Notes: generated from the letters alone by a model not told the origin. Counted from the stretch's first letter, positions 28,254 through 37,728 are shown. The stretch: 64,000 nucleotides of DNA from an uncultured Rhizobiaceae group bacterium (GCA_947501445.1 CANMVS010000002.1:496001-560000), one strand, 5' to 3'. Made by a program: numbers and translations.

Positions 28254-28790
28254 GTGAAGCGGAGAATATTTGGTTTTACCGGATGGAAGAATTCCGGCAA
28301 AACGGGCTTGACTGTGCGTGTGGTTGAAACTTTGACCAGGCGCGGCTGGCGTATCTCGACCATTAAACACGCGCACCATGCCTTCGATATCGACCATCCC
28401 AATACCGACAGCTATCGCCACCGTGAAGCGGGCGCGAGCGAAGTCGCCATTGTGTCTGGCGCCCGCTGGGCATTAATGCACGAACTTCGCGACGAAAAAG
28501 AACCGGATCTGGCATCCGTTATTGATCGGCTCGCACCTTGCGACCTGATCATCATTGAAGGGTACAAGGCACAAAACCACGCAAAGATGGAAACCCGTCG
28601 GTCCGGAGCCAACAGCGATGTACCATTGGCTGACAATGATTCCTCCATTGTCGCAATTGCGTCAGACCGAGCGATTGATCGTTCGACACTGCCTGTTTTT
28701 GATCTGGATGACACAGAAACTATCGCCGATTTCATCGAAACCTACACCGGTCTTAAGGACTGCACGCCGGCGCAAAGGGGGACGGTATGA
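28254..28790 (+). CDS. mobB: molybdopterin-guanine dinucleotide biosynthesis adapter MobB
   Basis: This is a GTP-binding protein assisting MobA. The P-loop is GFTGWKNSGKTGL near the N-terminus. STIKHAHHAFDIDHPNTDSY follows, with the conserved His and Asp residues, then LIIIEGYK. I chose GTG at 28254 because GGAGG lies 7 nt upstream; the longer TTG frame from 28224 adds ten unrelated residues. About 178 residues, normal. The stop overlaps the moeA start by 4 nt (ATGA), so the proteins are co-translated. Confidence 0.93.
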   Translation: MKRRIFGFTGWKNSGKTGLTVRVVETLTRRGWRISTIKHAHHAFDIDHPNTDSYRHREAGASEVAIVSGARWALMHELRDEKEPDLASVIDRLAPCDLIIIEGYKAQNHAKMETRRSGANSDVPLADNDSSIVAIASDRAIDRSTLPVFDLDDTETIADFIETYTGLKDCTPAQRGTV

Positions 28791-30070
28791 CACAGCCCCC
28801 TCGCCTGAAAGATGATTGTTTTTTGCATGACCGGGATCGGTTGAAACATGATGATGTCATTGCACAGCTGCAAGCCAGATTGACCCCGGTCGCCGGGCTG
28901 CAGGATGTGCCCCTCGAGGATGCGCTGGGCCTGCACATTGGCAAATCAGTGCGCGCACCGCGCAATGTTCCATTCAACGACAATAGCGCGGTGGATGGTT
29001 ATGCATTCAATCACGCCGACTACAGGAAATTGCCGTCTCTTCAGCTCGGTGGTCGTATTGCTGCAGGTGAAAGTGCACCCGCTGCCCTGTCCAGTGGTAT
29101 GGCAGTCCGCATATTCACCGGAGCAATGATGCCGCCAAATGCAGACACGGTCGCCATGCAGGAAGACTGCACGGTTTCATCTGATGGTTTGCGTGTGCAC
29201 ATACCAGACGGATTGAAACCGGGTGCGAACCGACGCAGATCCGGTGAAGATGTCCAATCGGGTGAGGAATTGTTCTATCGCGGGCAATTATTGCGTCCGC
29301 AGGACATCGCCGCGCTGGCCTCTCTTGGGTTTTCACGCGTTTCCACCTATCGCCGACTACGCATAGCAATCCTGTCCACCGGTGATGAACTCATTCGCCC
29401 GGGCGAAACCAACAGTCTGGCTCCTGGTGCGGTTTTTGATTCAAACCGATATATGCTGGCATCACTTTGCGCGGCGTTTCCGGTTGATTTTACTGATCTG
29501 GGCATTATTCCCGACAATGAAGCAGCCACCCACACGGCACTGGCTGAGGCGGCCCGGCACCACGACGTCATCCTGACAACCGGCGGTGCATCCAGAGGTG
29601 ATGAGGATCACGTCGTGCGGGCCATTGACCAGATCGGCAAACGCCATCTGTGGCAAATCGCCATCAAACCCGGACGTCCGATGTCTTTTGGCCAGATAGA
29701 CAATTGTGTCTTTCTCGGCCTTCCCGGCAATCCGGTCGCTGCCTTTGTTTGTTATCTGCTCTATTGCATACCGGCAATTCGTCTGCTGTCCGGCGGCCAC
29801 CACATCGAACCGACACGTTATCGTGTCGCTGCAGGCTTTGAAATCGCCAGCAAAAAAACGGATCGAAGAGAATTCCTTCGCGGGTGGCTGGAGCACGATC
29901 AGAGCGGCGGACAGGTTGTCCGCAAGTTCCCGCATGATGGATCGGGCCTGATATCCAGCCTGTGCAGAGCAAACGGATTTATCGAACTGGCAGAAGATAT
30001 ACGCGGGGTCGAACACGGTACCCTGGTCAATTACATTCCATTTACAGAATTTGGCATTCCTGCGAATTAG
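28787..30070 (+). CDS. moeA: molybdopterin molybdenumtransferase MoeA
   Basis: MoeA inserts molybdenum into adenylylated molybdopterin. The sequence has NVPFNDNSAVDGYAF in domain III, GAMMPPNADTVAMQEDC, STGDELIRPGE in the MPT-binding (MoCF) domain, TTGGASRGDEDHV, and the FLGLPGNPVAAFVCY loop. The length of 427 residues is normal. It is the last gene of the Moco run and overlaps mobB. About 240 nt without a gene follow before an ABC importer. moaBCDE and modABC are not in the window. Confidence 0.95.
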   Translation: MTQPPRLKDDCFLHDRDRLKHDDVIAQLQARLTPVAGLQDVPLEDALGLHIGKSVRAPRNVPFNDNSAVDGYAFNHADYRKLPSLQLGGRIAAGESAPAALSSGMAVRIFTGAMMPPNADTVAMQEDCTVSSDGLRVHIPDGLKPGANRRRSGEDVQSGEELFYRGQLLRPQDIAALASLGFSRVSTYRRLRIAILSTGDELIRPGETNSLAPGAVFDSNRYMLASLCAAFPVDFTDLGIIPDNEAATHTALAEAARHHDVILTTGGASRGDEDHVVRAIDQIGKRHLWQIAIKPGRPMSFGQIDNCVFLGLPGNPVAAFVCYLLYCIPAIRLLSGGHHIEPTRYRVAAGFEIASKKTDRREFLRGWLEHDQSGGQVVRKFPHDGSGLISSLCRANGFIELAEDIRGVEHGTLVNYIPFTEFGIPAN

Positions 30071-30308
30071 GCCTTTTATGCCCGGCCACATTGTCATTAG
30101 TCCGGCCTGCCCGCTGCCTCATCTCCCGGCATCCACCAATATTGAGATTTTCTGAGTAGTTTCTTCCGGTTCAGGCAAATTTTACGGTTGCATTTCCGTT
30201 GAAAACAATGGGAATATCGCCATCGGTGCGGGACAACACCTAAAGGGGGGGCACCAAAGTGCCAACAACACAATCAATCAATCAGGGCACGCCACAGGAA
30301 GGACAATC

Positions 30309-31097
30309 ATGCGAATCTCAAAGTATCTCACACTGGCCGCATCCGCGCTTGCGCTCACGGTATCCATGGGCATCGCCCATGCAGATGGCCATATCAAGAA
30401 AATCAAGATCGGCACTGAAGGCGCTTACCCGCCCTTCAACAATCTGACCTCTGATGGAAAGCTTGTAGGATTCGATATCGATATAGCAATTGCACTTTGC
30501 GCAGAAATGGACGTTGTGTGCGAATTTGTAACGAACGACTGGGATGGAATAATCCCCTCCCTGATAAGTGGAAAATTCGATGCAATTATCGCATCAATGT
30601 CAATCACCGATGAGCGCAAACAGAAGGTCGATTTCACCAACAAATATTACAATACACCACCGGCCATCGCTGTACCCAAGGATTCAGATATCACCGAAGC
30701 TACGGACGCAGCACTTGCCGGCCGTGTGCTTGGGGCGCAGGGCTCAACAACCCACTCAATTTATGCGGAAGAAAAACTCTCCTCCGCCGACGTTCGGCTG
30801 TACCCAACGCCTGATGAATACAAGCTTGATATTGTCAACGGTCGCGTAGACGGTGTTATTGATGATGTCATCGTCCTTGGCGAATGGCTCGAAACAGATG
30901 ACGGTGCCTGCTGCAAAATCCTCGGAACACTGACGCCCGATCCAGTCATCAATGGTGAAGGCGCAGGCATTGCCATTCGCAAGGGTGACAATGAACTGCG
31001 GGAGATGTTCAACGAGGCAATCGTCGCAATTCGCGCCAATGGAAAATATCAGGAAATCAACGACAAATACTTCGATGTTGATGTATACGGTGAGTAA
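30309..31097 (+). CDS. polar amino-acid ABC transporter, periplasmic binding protein
   Basis: This is a solute-binding protein of the lysine/arginine/ornithine or histidine type, 262 residues. The signal peptide ends IAHADG. The family signature is GAYPPFNNLTSDGKLVGFDIDIA, with later SMSITDERKQKVDFT and a two-lobe layout. A GCC-type pair of cysteines (DDGACCKIL) is unusual near the hinge region. The upstream 240 nt contain a GGCAC/GTGCC hairpin just before the gene. A strong terminator-like hairpin follows, which would make this protein more abundant than the permeases. AGGAAGGA is the ribosome binding site. Confidence 0.93.
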   Translation: MRISKYLTLAASALALTVSMGIAHADGHIKKIKIGTEGAYPPFNNLTSDGKLVGFDIDIAIALCAEMDVVCEFVTNDWDGIIPSLISGKFDAIIASMSITDERKQKVDFTNKYYNTPPAIAVPKDSDITEATDAALAGRVLGAQGSTTHSIYAEEKLSSADVRLYPTPDEYKLDIVNGRVDGVIDDVIVLGEWLETDDGACCKILGTLTPDPVINGEGAGIAIRKGDNELREMFNEAIVAIRANGKYQEINDKYFDVDVYGE

Positions 31098-31123
31098 TTC
31101 TCACAACATGTATTGACGTAATT

Positions 31124-31148
31124 CGGCGGGATCATTCCCGCCGTTTTT
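31124..31148 (+). terminator. hairpin and T-run between binding-protein and permease genes
   Basis: Stem CGGCGGGA / TCCCGCCG, 4-nt loop, then TTTTT, 27 nt after the stop. It probably works as a partial terminator or 3' stabiliser, giving more binding protein than membrane subunits. Confidence 0.85.
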
Positions 31149-31210
31149 ATAGGTGGTTGCCATAAGCAGATAATTGATCAGAATAGTTATCAAACCAAAA
31201 AAGAATATTC

Positions 31211-31924
31211 ATGGAACACACATTATCACTGCTGAGTTTTGGGCCTGACGGCTGGGGCGATCAGATAGCGACCGGCGTTCTGGTCACGATGGGGCTTGCA
31301 ATTTGTACATTGCCTTTTGGACTGGTGGCCGGGTTCTTTTTAGCGCTTGCCAAGCAGAGCAATGAAAAAGCGCTTAAATCTGCGGCTGAAATTTACACAA
31401 CAGTCTTTCGCGGCCTGCCGGAATTGCTGACCCTATTCCTGGTCTATTTCGGCCTGCAGATTGGACTGCGCCAATTATTGATTTTTCTGGGCGTTCCCGC
31501 AGAAGTCGAGATCAACTCATTTGTGGCTGGCATGATCGCACTTGGTGTCGTGTTCTCGGCTTTTTCAAGTGAAGTTTTCCTCTCCGCATTTCGCGCAATA
31601 CCTGCCGGACAATACGAGGGTGGTCATGCTCTGGGCCTGAGCAAGGCTCAAACAATGTACAAGATCATCTTGCCTCAACTCATCCGTATTGCCTTGCCGG
31701 GACTGGGTAATTTGTGGATGATCCTGCTCAAGGAAACAGCACTTGTGTCAGTGATTGGCCTGCCGGATATTTTGCGCCAGGCTGGCATTGCTGCCAGGGT
31801 CAGTAAAGAAGCGTTCCTGTTTTTTGGTATTGCCTGCCTGCTTTTCCTGGTGCTTGCTATCCTGTCTTCGATGGTGATCCGGGCAATCGAACAACAGGTT
31901 GAAAAATCGGGGATTCGCACATGA
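31211..31924 (+). CDS. amino-acid ABC transporter permease (HisQ/HisM type), first
   Basis: This is an inner-membrane subunit of a polar amino-acid importer, 237 residues with about five helices. The EAA loop is seen in EGGHALGLSKAQTMYKIILPQ, which would contact the ATPase. FRGLPELLTLFLVYFG is the family segment. It overlaps the second permease by 4 nt. No ATP-binding subunit is encoded next to these genes, so one must be supplied from elsewhere. Confidence 0.92.
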   Translation: MEHTLSLLSFGPDGWGDQIATGVLVTMGLAICTLPFGLVAGFFLALAKQSNEKALKSAAEIYTTVFRGLPELLTLFLVYFGLQIGLRQLLIFLGVPAEVEINSFVAGMIALGVVFSAFSSEVFLSAFRAIPAGQYEGGHALGLSKAQTMYKIILPQLIRIALPGLGNLWMILLKETALVSVIGLPDILRQAGIAARVSKEAFLFFGIACLLFLVLAILSSMVIRAIEQQVEKSGIRT

Positions 31925-32751
31925 GCGCGATAAAGCAGCTTGTCGAAGCACAGCGGCCACCGCCCCTTCCTCCTGCACCCTGGACGACGGCACGTATTGC
32001 CGGAATGGGTATGATGGCGCTGTGGCTTGTCATAGGCGTTGGCATCATCCTGTTTCTGACAACAGAATGGGACCCGGAAAAAATCGAAAAATACGGTCCA
32101 CGATATTTCTCGGGCCTCGGGGTTACGCTGTCGCTTGTCGGCATTTCGATCGTACTGGGCGCCATCGTTTCAATACCGGTTGCAATGGGACGCATGTCAA
32201 AACACATGCTGTTTTCGGGGCCCGCCTATTGTTACGTCTACTTCTTTCGCGGAACGCCGCTGATCGCACAGCTTTTCCTGATTTATTACGGTTTGGGTGA
32301 ATTTCGCGTCGAACTTCAGTCAATTGGTCTATGGGGGTTCTTTCGCGATCCTTGGAACTGCGCCATTCTTGCCTTCACACTGAATACCGCTGCCTATCAG
32401 GCAGAGATATTGCGTGGTGCTCTGCGCAGTGTTTCCACTGGTCAGTTTGAGGGTGCCGCAGCCTTGGGGCTGTCGCGCATTCAAACCTACCGGATGATCA
32501 TAATTCCGCAGGCGCTGATTGTCGCGCTTCGACCCTATGGCAATGAAATAATTCTGATGATCAAGGGTTCGGCTATTGTTGCAATTATTACCGTGTTTGA
32601 CTTATTCGGAGAAACACGCCGGGCATTTTCCAGGACCTTCGACTTTCAAGCCTATATCTGGGCGGCCATTTTCTATCTGACCATTGTCGAAATCCTGCGC
32701 AACCTGTGGAACATGATGGAAAAACGACTGACACGACACCTGAAACGATAA
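31921..32751 (+). CDS. amino-acid ABC transporter permease (HisQ/HisM type), second
   Basis: This is the second membrane subunit, 276 residues. FFRGTPLIAQLFLIYYGLG and the EAA loop FEGAAALGLSRIQTYRMIIIPQ mark the family. It has a longer proline-rich N-terminus (PPPLPPAPW) than its partner and an initial helix before the conserved core. It overlaps the first permease in ATGA. A partial intergenic repeat lies 30 nt downstream, then the convergent penicillin acylase gene. Confidence 0.92.
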   Translation: MSAIKQLVEAQRPPPLPPAPWTTARIAGMGMMALWLVIGVGIILFLTTEWDPEKIEKYGPRYFSGLGVTLSLVGISIVLGAIVSIPVAMGRMSKHMLFSGPAYCYVYFFRGTPLIAQLFLIYYGLGEFRVELQSIGLWGFFRDPWNCAILAFTLNTAAYQAEILRGALRSVSTGQFEGAAALGLSRIQTYRMIIIPQALIVALRPYGNEIILMIKGSAIVAIITVFDLFGETRRAFSRTFDFQAYIWAAIFYLTIVEILRNLWNMMEKRLTRHLKR

Positions 32752-32781
32752 TCAGGTGTTGCATCAACATTTCTGCCGGGA

Positions 32782-32823
32782 CAATTCAGGTTTTGACGGG
32801 ATCGGCAAAACCTGAACCGGTCT
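32782..32823 (+). repeat. intergenic repeat, fused short form (copy E)
   Basis: The hairpin TTCAGGTTTTG / CAAAACCTGAA is intact and followed directly by CCGGTCT, the end of the right module. The middle of the element is deleted. It lies between convergent genes. See copy A at 44598. Confidence 0.8.
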
Positions 32824-35284
32824 ACGGTGCCAGTAATTGCCACGATCCCGTTGCATCACCTTCATAGGCCGAGGGCACCGTCGGGATATTTATGGATTCA
32901 ACATTTGACCAGGGTTCTGCAAAGTCACGGTAGTGTTTTGAGAACGGGTTGCCTGATTGACCTGTTGTTTGAATATATTGCGATTTTTCCAGATCAGAAA
33001 AATCGTAGATGCCGCGAAAACTTGAGCCGTTCGTATTGATATACGGGGTTTGCGGATTGTTGATTTTGCTGACACCACGATCAATTGTGAATGGACCGCC
33101 CGCGCTTTCCACCTGAACATCAAAGAACCATTTCAGAACTGGAACATTGGAAAATGGCGCATGTGAACCCGATGTGAGATGGGCTTTCCCCCATTTCCAA
33201 TCCGCACGGTCTGTACCATATCGGCCCTCCAGATCAGCAATGGCCCGGTTCAGGGCGGCAGCAAACTGGTCGGCACAGGATTCGACACCCGGGGTATTTC
33301 TGTCATCACACCAGTCTCTGGCTGCCTTTGCATCCAGTATCCGCAACATCGACGTCACTCTGGCTCGAAACCACGGCTCGAAGGCTATGCCAAGATCATC
33401 GTGAAAAATACCAATCATGCTTTCGCGATACCAGGCAAGAAATATCAGCGGTGCAGTGCTGTCACGCGCCATCTGATAATCCCAGTTCTTTAACGTCTCC
33501 AAAGCGTGCGCATCAAGACCTGATTGGCCTTCAACAAGCGCAAGCATTTTTGGACCAACAGCAGCAAAGGCCATGGAGTAAACATCACCCTGAACATCCC
33601 TGGACATGGCAGCAGTCTGTGCCTGCGGATTGTCTATCACCAGTTTATCGATCCGCTCCTGTCGCCATGGCTCATCCCAATCAAAGGTCAGATGATAGGG
33701 GTAGTCTGGACCGACAATCTTTGTATTTGCAGTACCGATGGCACCAATTTGGGGATTGATCCGGCGCGGCAGACCCTCAAACGGAATTTGGCCGTTCCAG
33801 TCATAGGTTGCATCCCAACCGGGCACCGGTGCCCTGCCCATGACCAGATTTTGCGGTGCGCGCAACGGAACGCGCCCCGGTGCCAACAGACCGATATTGC
33901 CCTGAGTGTCGGCTGTTACGATCGACTGCATGGGACTTACAAAATCAGCCATAACACTTTGAAATGCATCCACTGTTTTTTGCTGGTTCATGGCCAGCGA
34001 ACTGTCAAACGTACGGTCATCGTGCGCCAGCGCAACCCATTGCAGCGCAGCCACGCTGCCGGGAGGAATATAGGCTCCAATATTCAGATAAGTCGAAGGT
34101 AATACCGGCCCGTGCCGTGTCCACCGCCTTTCAAAGGTAACCGCCTCACCGCCACGAATCTTGACGACTTCCTGCTTCGTTCCAAAGCTCTTCCAACCAT
34201 CGGGTGTCTGATATTGTGATGGATCCTGCGGATTTACCCGCTCGATGAATACATCCTGCACATCCGAGGCAGTATTGGTGAGCCCCCAGGCAATGTGATC
34301 GTTGCGCCCAAGAAAGATCAGAGGCAGCCCGGGATTGGTTGCACCAACCAGGTTAAGCTCCTCTGACGATCCATCGATTTTCAAATGCGCCAGATACCAA
34401 AGTGAAGGTGCAGACAGCGACAAATGAGGATCATTGGCAAGCAGGGGTTTTCCGGACTTGGCCCGATCACCCGCAATGACCCAATTATTCGAAGCACCCA
34501 TGGTGGCCGGCATTCCATCAAAAACCTGCCCACTGTTCAATGCAACATCATCATCGGTTGGTTGAATGGGGCCGGATTCAAGTCCCAGCAGGTTTGTGAG
34601 ATCAGGCAGTACTGGAGGATTATCCCCTGCGACATGCGGCAGGAGGTCATCCATCTCCGCTGCAGACAGGCCCAACCGGGCAAAGGACAATCGCATAACT
34701 TCCGCCTGCACATTTTTGCCAAGCGAAATTGAGAACATTTTGAGCGCCGCAACGGAATGAACAGGCTGCCATGGTTCCGGTTCGTGATTGAGGATCACAA
34801 ATTCCGGTGGCAACCGCGATGCAAAAGTTCTGCCATCACGCGACATCCATGCGTTGATCCCATCAGTGTAAGCCGCAAGGGCGCGCTTGGAGGGTTCAGA
34901 CAACTGCTTGTAGGAGGCTTCAGCGGCCTCAAAAAAACCCATACTGCGCAACCACTTGTCCGCATCAACAGTTGGTGTACCGAACAGTTCGGACAGTCGG
35001 CCCTGCGCAGCAAGGCGCGTCACCTCCATTTGCCAAAGCCGGTCCTGGGCGTGGGCAAAACCCAGCCCCGCGTAGACATCTTCCAAAGACGTGCCCGTAA
35101 TATGTGGGACAGCGTTTTTATCCCTTACAATACTGACAGAATCAGAAAGCGACGCAACATCCATCGTACCCGAACCAGGTGGCAATGAACGGGCCATCCA
35201 AACCAGTCCCGCCCCCGCAGCGATCAGAATAAGTGGCAAAGCCACAAAAATAAACCGAACCAGGGCTTTGATGATCCGCCGCAT
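32822..35284 (-). CDS. penicillin acylase family protein
   Basis: This is an N-terminal-nucleophile hydrolase of 820 residues, made as a precursor that cleaves itself. The N-terminus has one hydrophobic helix, so the protein is exported or anchored in the periplasm. The alpha part has FAHAQDRLWQMEVTRLAAQGRLSE. The cleavage and nucleophile site is GASNNWV with S265 as the new N-terminal residue. The beta part follows, with NDPHLSL and GATNPGLPL. The likely role is hydrolysis of acyl amides such as acyl-homoserine lactones or penicillins; the substrate cannot be told from sequence. Monocistronic; the gene starts after AGAGGAA-like sequence. Confidence 0.93.
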   Translation of the reverse strand: MRRIIKALVRFIFVALPLILIAAGAGLVWMARSLPPGSGTMDVASLSDSVSIVRDKNAVPHITGTSLEDVYAGLGFAHAQDRLWQMEVTRLAAQGRLSELFGTPTVDADKWLRSMGFFEAAEASYKQLSEPSKRALAAYTDGINAWMSRDGRTFASRLPPEFVILNHEPEPWQPVHSVAALKMFSISLGKNVQAEVMRLSFARLGLSAAEMDDLLPHVAGDNPPVLPDLTNLLGLESGPIQPTDDDVALNSGQVFDGMPATMGASNNWVIAGDRAKSGKPLLANDPHLSLSAPSLWYLAHLKIDGSSEELNLVGATNPGLPLIFLGRNDHIAWGLTNTASDVQDVFIERVNPQDPSQYQTPDGWKSFGTKQEVVKIRGGEAVTFERRWTRHGPVLPSTYLNIGAYIPPGSVAALQWVALAHDDRTFDSSLAMNQQKTVDAFQSVMADFVSPMQSIVTADTQGNIGLLAPGRVPLRAPQNLVMGRAPVPGWDATYDWNGQIPFEGLPRRINPQIGAIGTANTKIVGPDYPYHLTFDWDEPWRQERIDKLVIDNPQAQTAAMSRDVQGDVYSMAFAAVGPKMLALVEGQSGLDAHALETLKNWDYQMARDSTAPLIFLAWYRESMIGIFHDDLGIAFEPWFRARVTSMLRILDAKAARDWCDDRNTPGVESCADQFAAALNRAIADLEGRYGTDRADWKWGKAHLTSGSHAPFSNVPVLKWFFDVQVESAGGPFTIDRGVSKINNPQTPYINTNGSSFRGIYDFSDLEKSQYIQTTGQSGNPFSKHYRDFAEPWSNVESINIPTVPSAYEGDATGSWQLLAP

Positions 35285-35351
35285 TGATCTATTTCCTCCA
35301 GAGGAATTTCATATCAGATTTTAAACTGCACTTTGAAGAAGGGCACATGAC

Positions 35352-36218
35352 ATGGCAACAGTTGGATTTATCGGTCTGGGCGTTATGGGATATTTTATGG
35401 CTGGTCACCTGAAGGCAGGCGGCCATGACGTATGTGTCTACAACCGAACCACTGCAAAAGCTGAAAAATGGGTTAACCAGTTTGGCGGTCGCATGGCCCC
35501 AACACCGCGCGAAGCTGCTCTCGACGCTGATTTTGTTTTTGCCTGTGTCGGCAATGACGATGATTTACGCAGCATAACAACGGGCACCGAGGGTGCTTTC
35601 TCCGCCATGAAACCCGGTGCCATTTTCATAGACAACACAACAGCGTCGGCAGAAGTCGCGCGTGAACTTGATGCCATCGCCCGTACCAAACAAATTGGTT
35701 TTCTGGACGCGCCGGTATCCGGCGGACAGGCAGGGGCAGAAAACGGTGCCTTGACTGTCATGGTTGGTGGCGACAAGGCCTTGTTCGAACAGGCAAGGCC
35801 AGTCATTGACTGTTACGCAAAAATGGTAGGCCTGATGGGTGATGTTGGCAGTGGACAACTGACCAAAATGGTCAATCAGATTTGCATTGCAGGATTGGTT
35901 CAGGGACTGTCCGAGGGCATTCATTTCGGCAAGGCGGCCGGGCTTGATATCGAAAGTGTCATCGACGTCATATCAAAGGGCGCTGCCGGGTCATGGCAGA
36001 TGGATAACCGCCACAAGACAATGAACAGTGGCGACTACGAGCACGGTTTCGCTGTCGATTGGATGCGCAAGGATTTGTCCATTGTTTTGGATGAAGCACG
36101 GGTCAATGGCGCCAGTCTGCCTGTAACCGCGCTAGTGGATCAATTCTACCGCGAAGTACAAAAAATGGGTGGAAACCGTTGGGACACCTCCTCATTGCTG
36201 GCACGTCTGGAGAAATAA
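35352..36218 (+). CDS. NAD(P)-dependent oxidoreductase, 3-hydroxyisobutyrate dehydrogenase family
   Basis: This is a beta-hydroxyacid dehydrogenase of 288 residues. The Rossmann motif is GFIGLGVMGYFMAGHL, the substrate-binding segment is DAPVSGGQAGAENG, and the catalytic Lys lies in GSGQLTKMVNQ. Candidate substrates are 3-hydroxyisobutyrate, tartronate semialdehyde or similar. It precedes an AlkD-like gene with only a 1-nt gap but no obvious shared function. The ATG at 35352 has GGGCAC upstream, and spacing is acceptable. Confidence 0.93.
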   Translation: MATVGFIGLGVMGYFMAGHLKAGGHDVCVYNRTTAKAEKWVNQFGGRMAPTPREAALDADFVFACVGNDDDLRSITTGTEGAFSAMKPGAIFIDNTTASAEVARELDAIARTKQIGFLDAPVSGGQAGAENGALTVMVGGDKALFEQARPVIDCYAKMVGLMGDVGSGQLTKMVNQICIAGLVQGLSEGIHFGKAAGLDIESVIDVISKGAAGSWQMDNRHKTMNSGDYEHGFAVDWMRKDLSIVLDEARVNGASLPVTALVDQFYREVQKMGGNRWDTSSLLARLEK

Positions 36219-36219
36219 A

Positions 36220-36945
36220 TTGCACCCGGATGACCCCTGCCCCGATTGGGATAGCGAACGCATTGTTGCCTGGCTCAAGGCCAATGCATCTGCTGAAGTT
36301 GTCGCGGGTAAATCACGCTTTGGGATCGCCACCGACAAATCACTGGGCATTGCCAATGCCCGGTTGCGCCCCCTGTCCCGTCAGGTCAAACGCAACCATG
36401 AACGCGCGCATGCACTTTGGCTAACGGGCATCCGGGAAGCGCAACTTGTGGCGTGTTTCACCGAAGAACCAAGCAAGGTGAGCGCCGAACAGGCATGGAC
36501 ATGGTCAAAGGAATTTGATTCCTGGGATATCGTTGATCATGCTGCAGATTTGTTTGTCGAAGCCAGACTGCACGATGCGCTGGTTGTTCCCATGACATCA
36601 GATGAGCGGGAGTTTGTTCGCAGGTGCGGATTTGCCATGATCGCCTGGGGTGCCCTGCATCTCAAAAAAGAACCGGACGCAATGATCGCAGGTTGGCTCC
36701 CCCTGATCGAGCAGCACGCCCGTGATGAGCGCAATTTCGTCCGCAAAGCTGTTAACTGGGCGCTTCGGCAGATTGGCAAACGTTCATTGCTGCTGCACAC
36801 ACCGGCGTTGTCGCTCGCCAGGAAGCTTGAGCACAGTGACAATAAAACCGAGCGCTGGATCGGCCGCGACGCGGCAAAGGAACTATCCGGCGAAAAGGTG
36901 ATTGCGCGTCTGAACGCCAAGGCAGCGAAAAACGCGCTCAAATGA
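36220..36945 (+). CDS. DNA alkylation repair protein, AlkD-like HEAT repeats
   Basis: This is an all-helical protein of about 241 residues resembling AlkD/AlkC DNA glycosylases, which remove bulky or cationic alkylated bases. Visible family segments are WDIVDHAADLF, the RRCGFAMIAWGALH repeat, and RNFVRKAVNWALRQIGK. I chose the TTG at 36220, with GGAG 7 nt upstream; the ATG at 36169 lies inside the previous gene and adds unlikely residues. It immediately follows the dehydrogenase stop. Together with Ada, a UDG-like enzyme and UvrB it adds to the repair genes in this window. Confidence 0.85.
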   Translation: MHPDDPCPDWDSERIVAWLKANASAEVVAGKSRFGIATDKSLGIANARLRPLSRQVKRNHERAHALWLTGIREAQLVACFTEEPSKVSAEQAWTWSKEFDSWDIVDHAADLFVEARLHDALVVPMTSDEREFVRRCGFAMIAWGALHLKKEPDAMIAGWLPLIEQHARDERNFVRKAVNWALRQIGKRSLLLHTPALSLARKLEHSDNKTERWIGRDAAKELSGEKVIARLNAKAAKNALK

Positions 36946-36980
36946 TCCGTTAATTCAGCGGTTTGATATCGCTTGGACCT

Positions 36981-37010
36981 TTTCAGGTTTTGTCGATTCC
37001 AACAATTCCT
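36981..37010 (+). repeat. possible decayed copy of the intergenic repeat
   Basis: Only the left arm TTCAGGTTTTG and nearby TCGATTCC resemble the family described at 44598; the right arm is lost. Like the others, it lies between convergent genes after a plus-strand gene. This is a weak match. Confidence 0.35.
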
Positions 37011-37017
37011 AAATTGC

Positions 37018-37509
37018 TTAGTCGTGATCGCCGGAGCGGCCTCCATCAAGCACCATATAATCCAGTGGCAGCTGAGTGGTATATTTGATCTGTTCCATCG
37101 CAAAGGAAGAGGATACGTCACGGATTTCAATTTTCTGGATCAGCCTTTGATAGAAGGCATCATAGGCGGCGATGTCCGGAACGACGACACGCAACAGGTA
37201 GTCCACATCACCGCTCATGCGGTAGAATTCGACAACCTCAGGAAACTGGGTAATGACTTCGGAAAACCGCAGCAGCCATTCATTCGAATGCGAATTCGTT
37301 CGAATGGACACGAATACGGTCACATTGGCATTGATCTTGGATTGATCAAGCAACGCGACACGTCGCCGAATGACACCTTCCTCTTCAAGTTTTTGAATAC
37401 GGCGCCAGCAGGGTGTTGTGGACAGGCCGACTTTCTTGGCAAGATCAGCAACTGCAAGGGTGGAATCCTCCTGCAATAAACGAAGAATTTTTCGATCAAG
37501 CCGGTCCAT
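37018..37509 (-). CDS. Lrp/AsnC family transcriptional regulator
   Basis: This is a feast/famine regulator of about 163 residues. The N-terminal helix-turn-helix is MDRLDRKILRLLQEDSTLAV then DLAKKVGLSTTPCWRRIQKL, and the C-terminal RAM ligand domain is EFYRMSGDVDYLLRVVVPD. I chose ATG at 37509 because Lrp proteins begin just before the LDxxDxxIL helix. An inverted repeat lies 116 nt upstream. It is not next to an obvious target; amino-acid metabolism genes are likely. Confidence 0.93.
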   Translation of the reverse strand: MDRLDRKILRLLQEDSTLAVADLAKKVGLSTTPCWRRIQKLEEEGVIRRRVALLDQSKINANVTVFVSIRTNSHSNEWLLRFSEVITQFPEVVEFYRMSGDVDYLLRVVVPDIAAYDAFYQRLIQKIEIRDVSSSFAMEQIKYTTQLPLDYMVLDGGRSGDHD

Positions 37510-37624
37510 GTTCCGTACTCCAGGTCGCATGACAACACAATAAAACACAGACCATACCAGTTGTTCGGCAACGCCCTGTTGGTCAGGGTCAGCGCCTATG
37601 GTTCAGCGTTCAATTCTCACACTC

Positions 37625-37643
37625 TATGTTATGAGCCAACATA
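37625..37643. promoter_or_regulatory. inverted repeat upstream of the Lrp gene
   Basis: TATGTT and AACATA arms separated by 7 nt, upstream of the Lrp-family start codon and downstream of the UDG stop. Autoregulation is plausible but not shown. Confidence 0.35.
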
Positions 37644-37728
37644 AAAAATCAATCCCCAAAATTTACAAACGGAGAAATTATTTTCCACCGACACTTTCTC
37701 AAGCGCCATAATCGTAAACCTATTGCTG

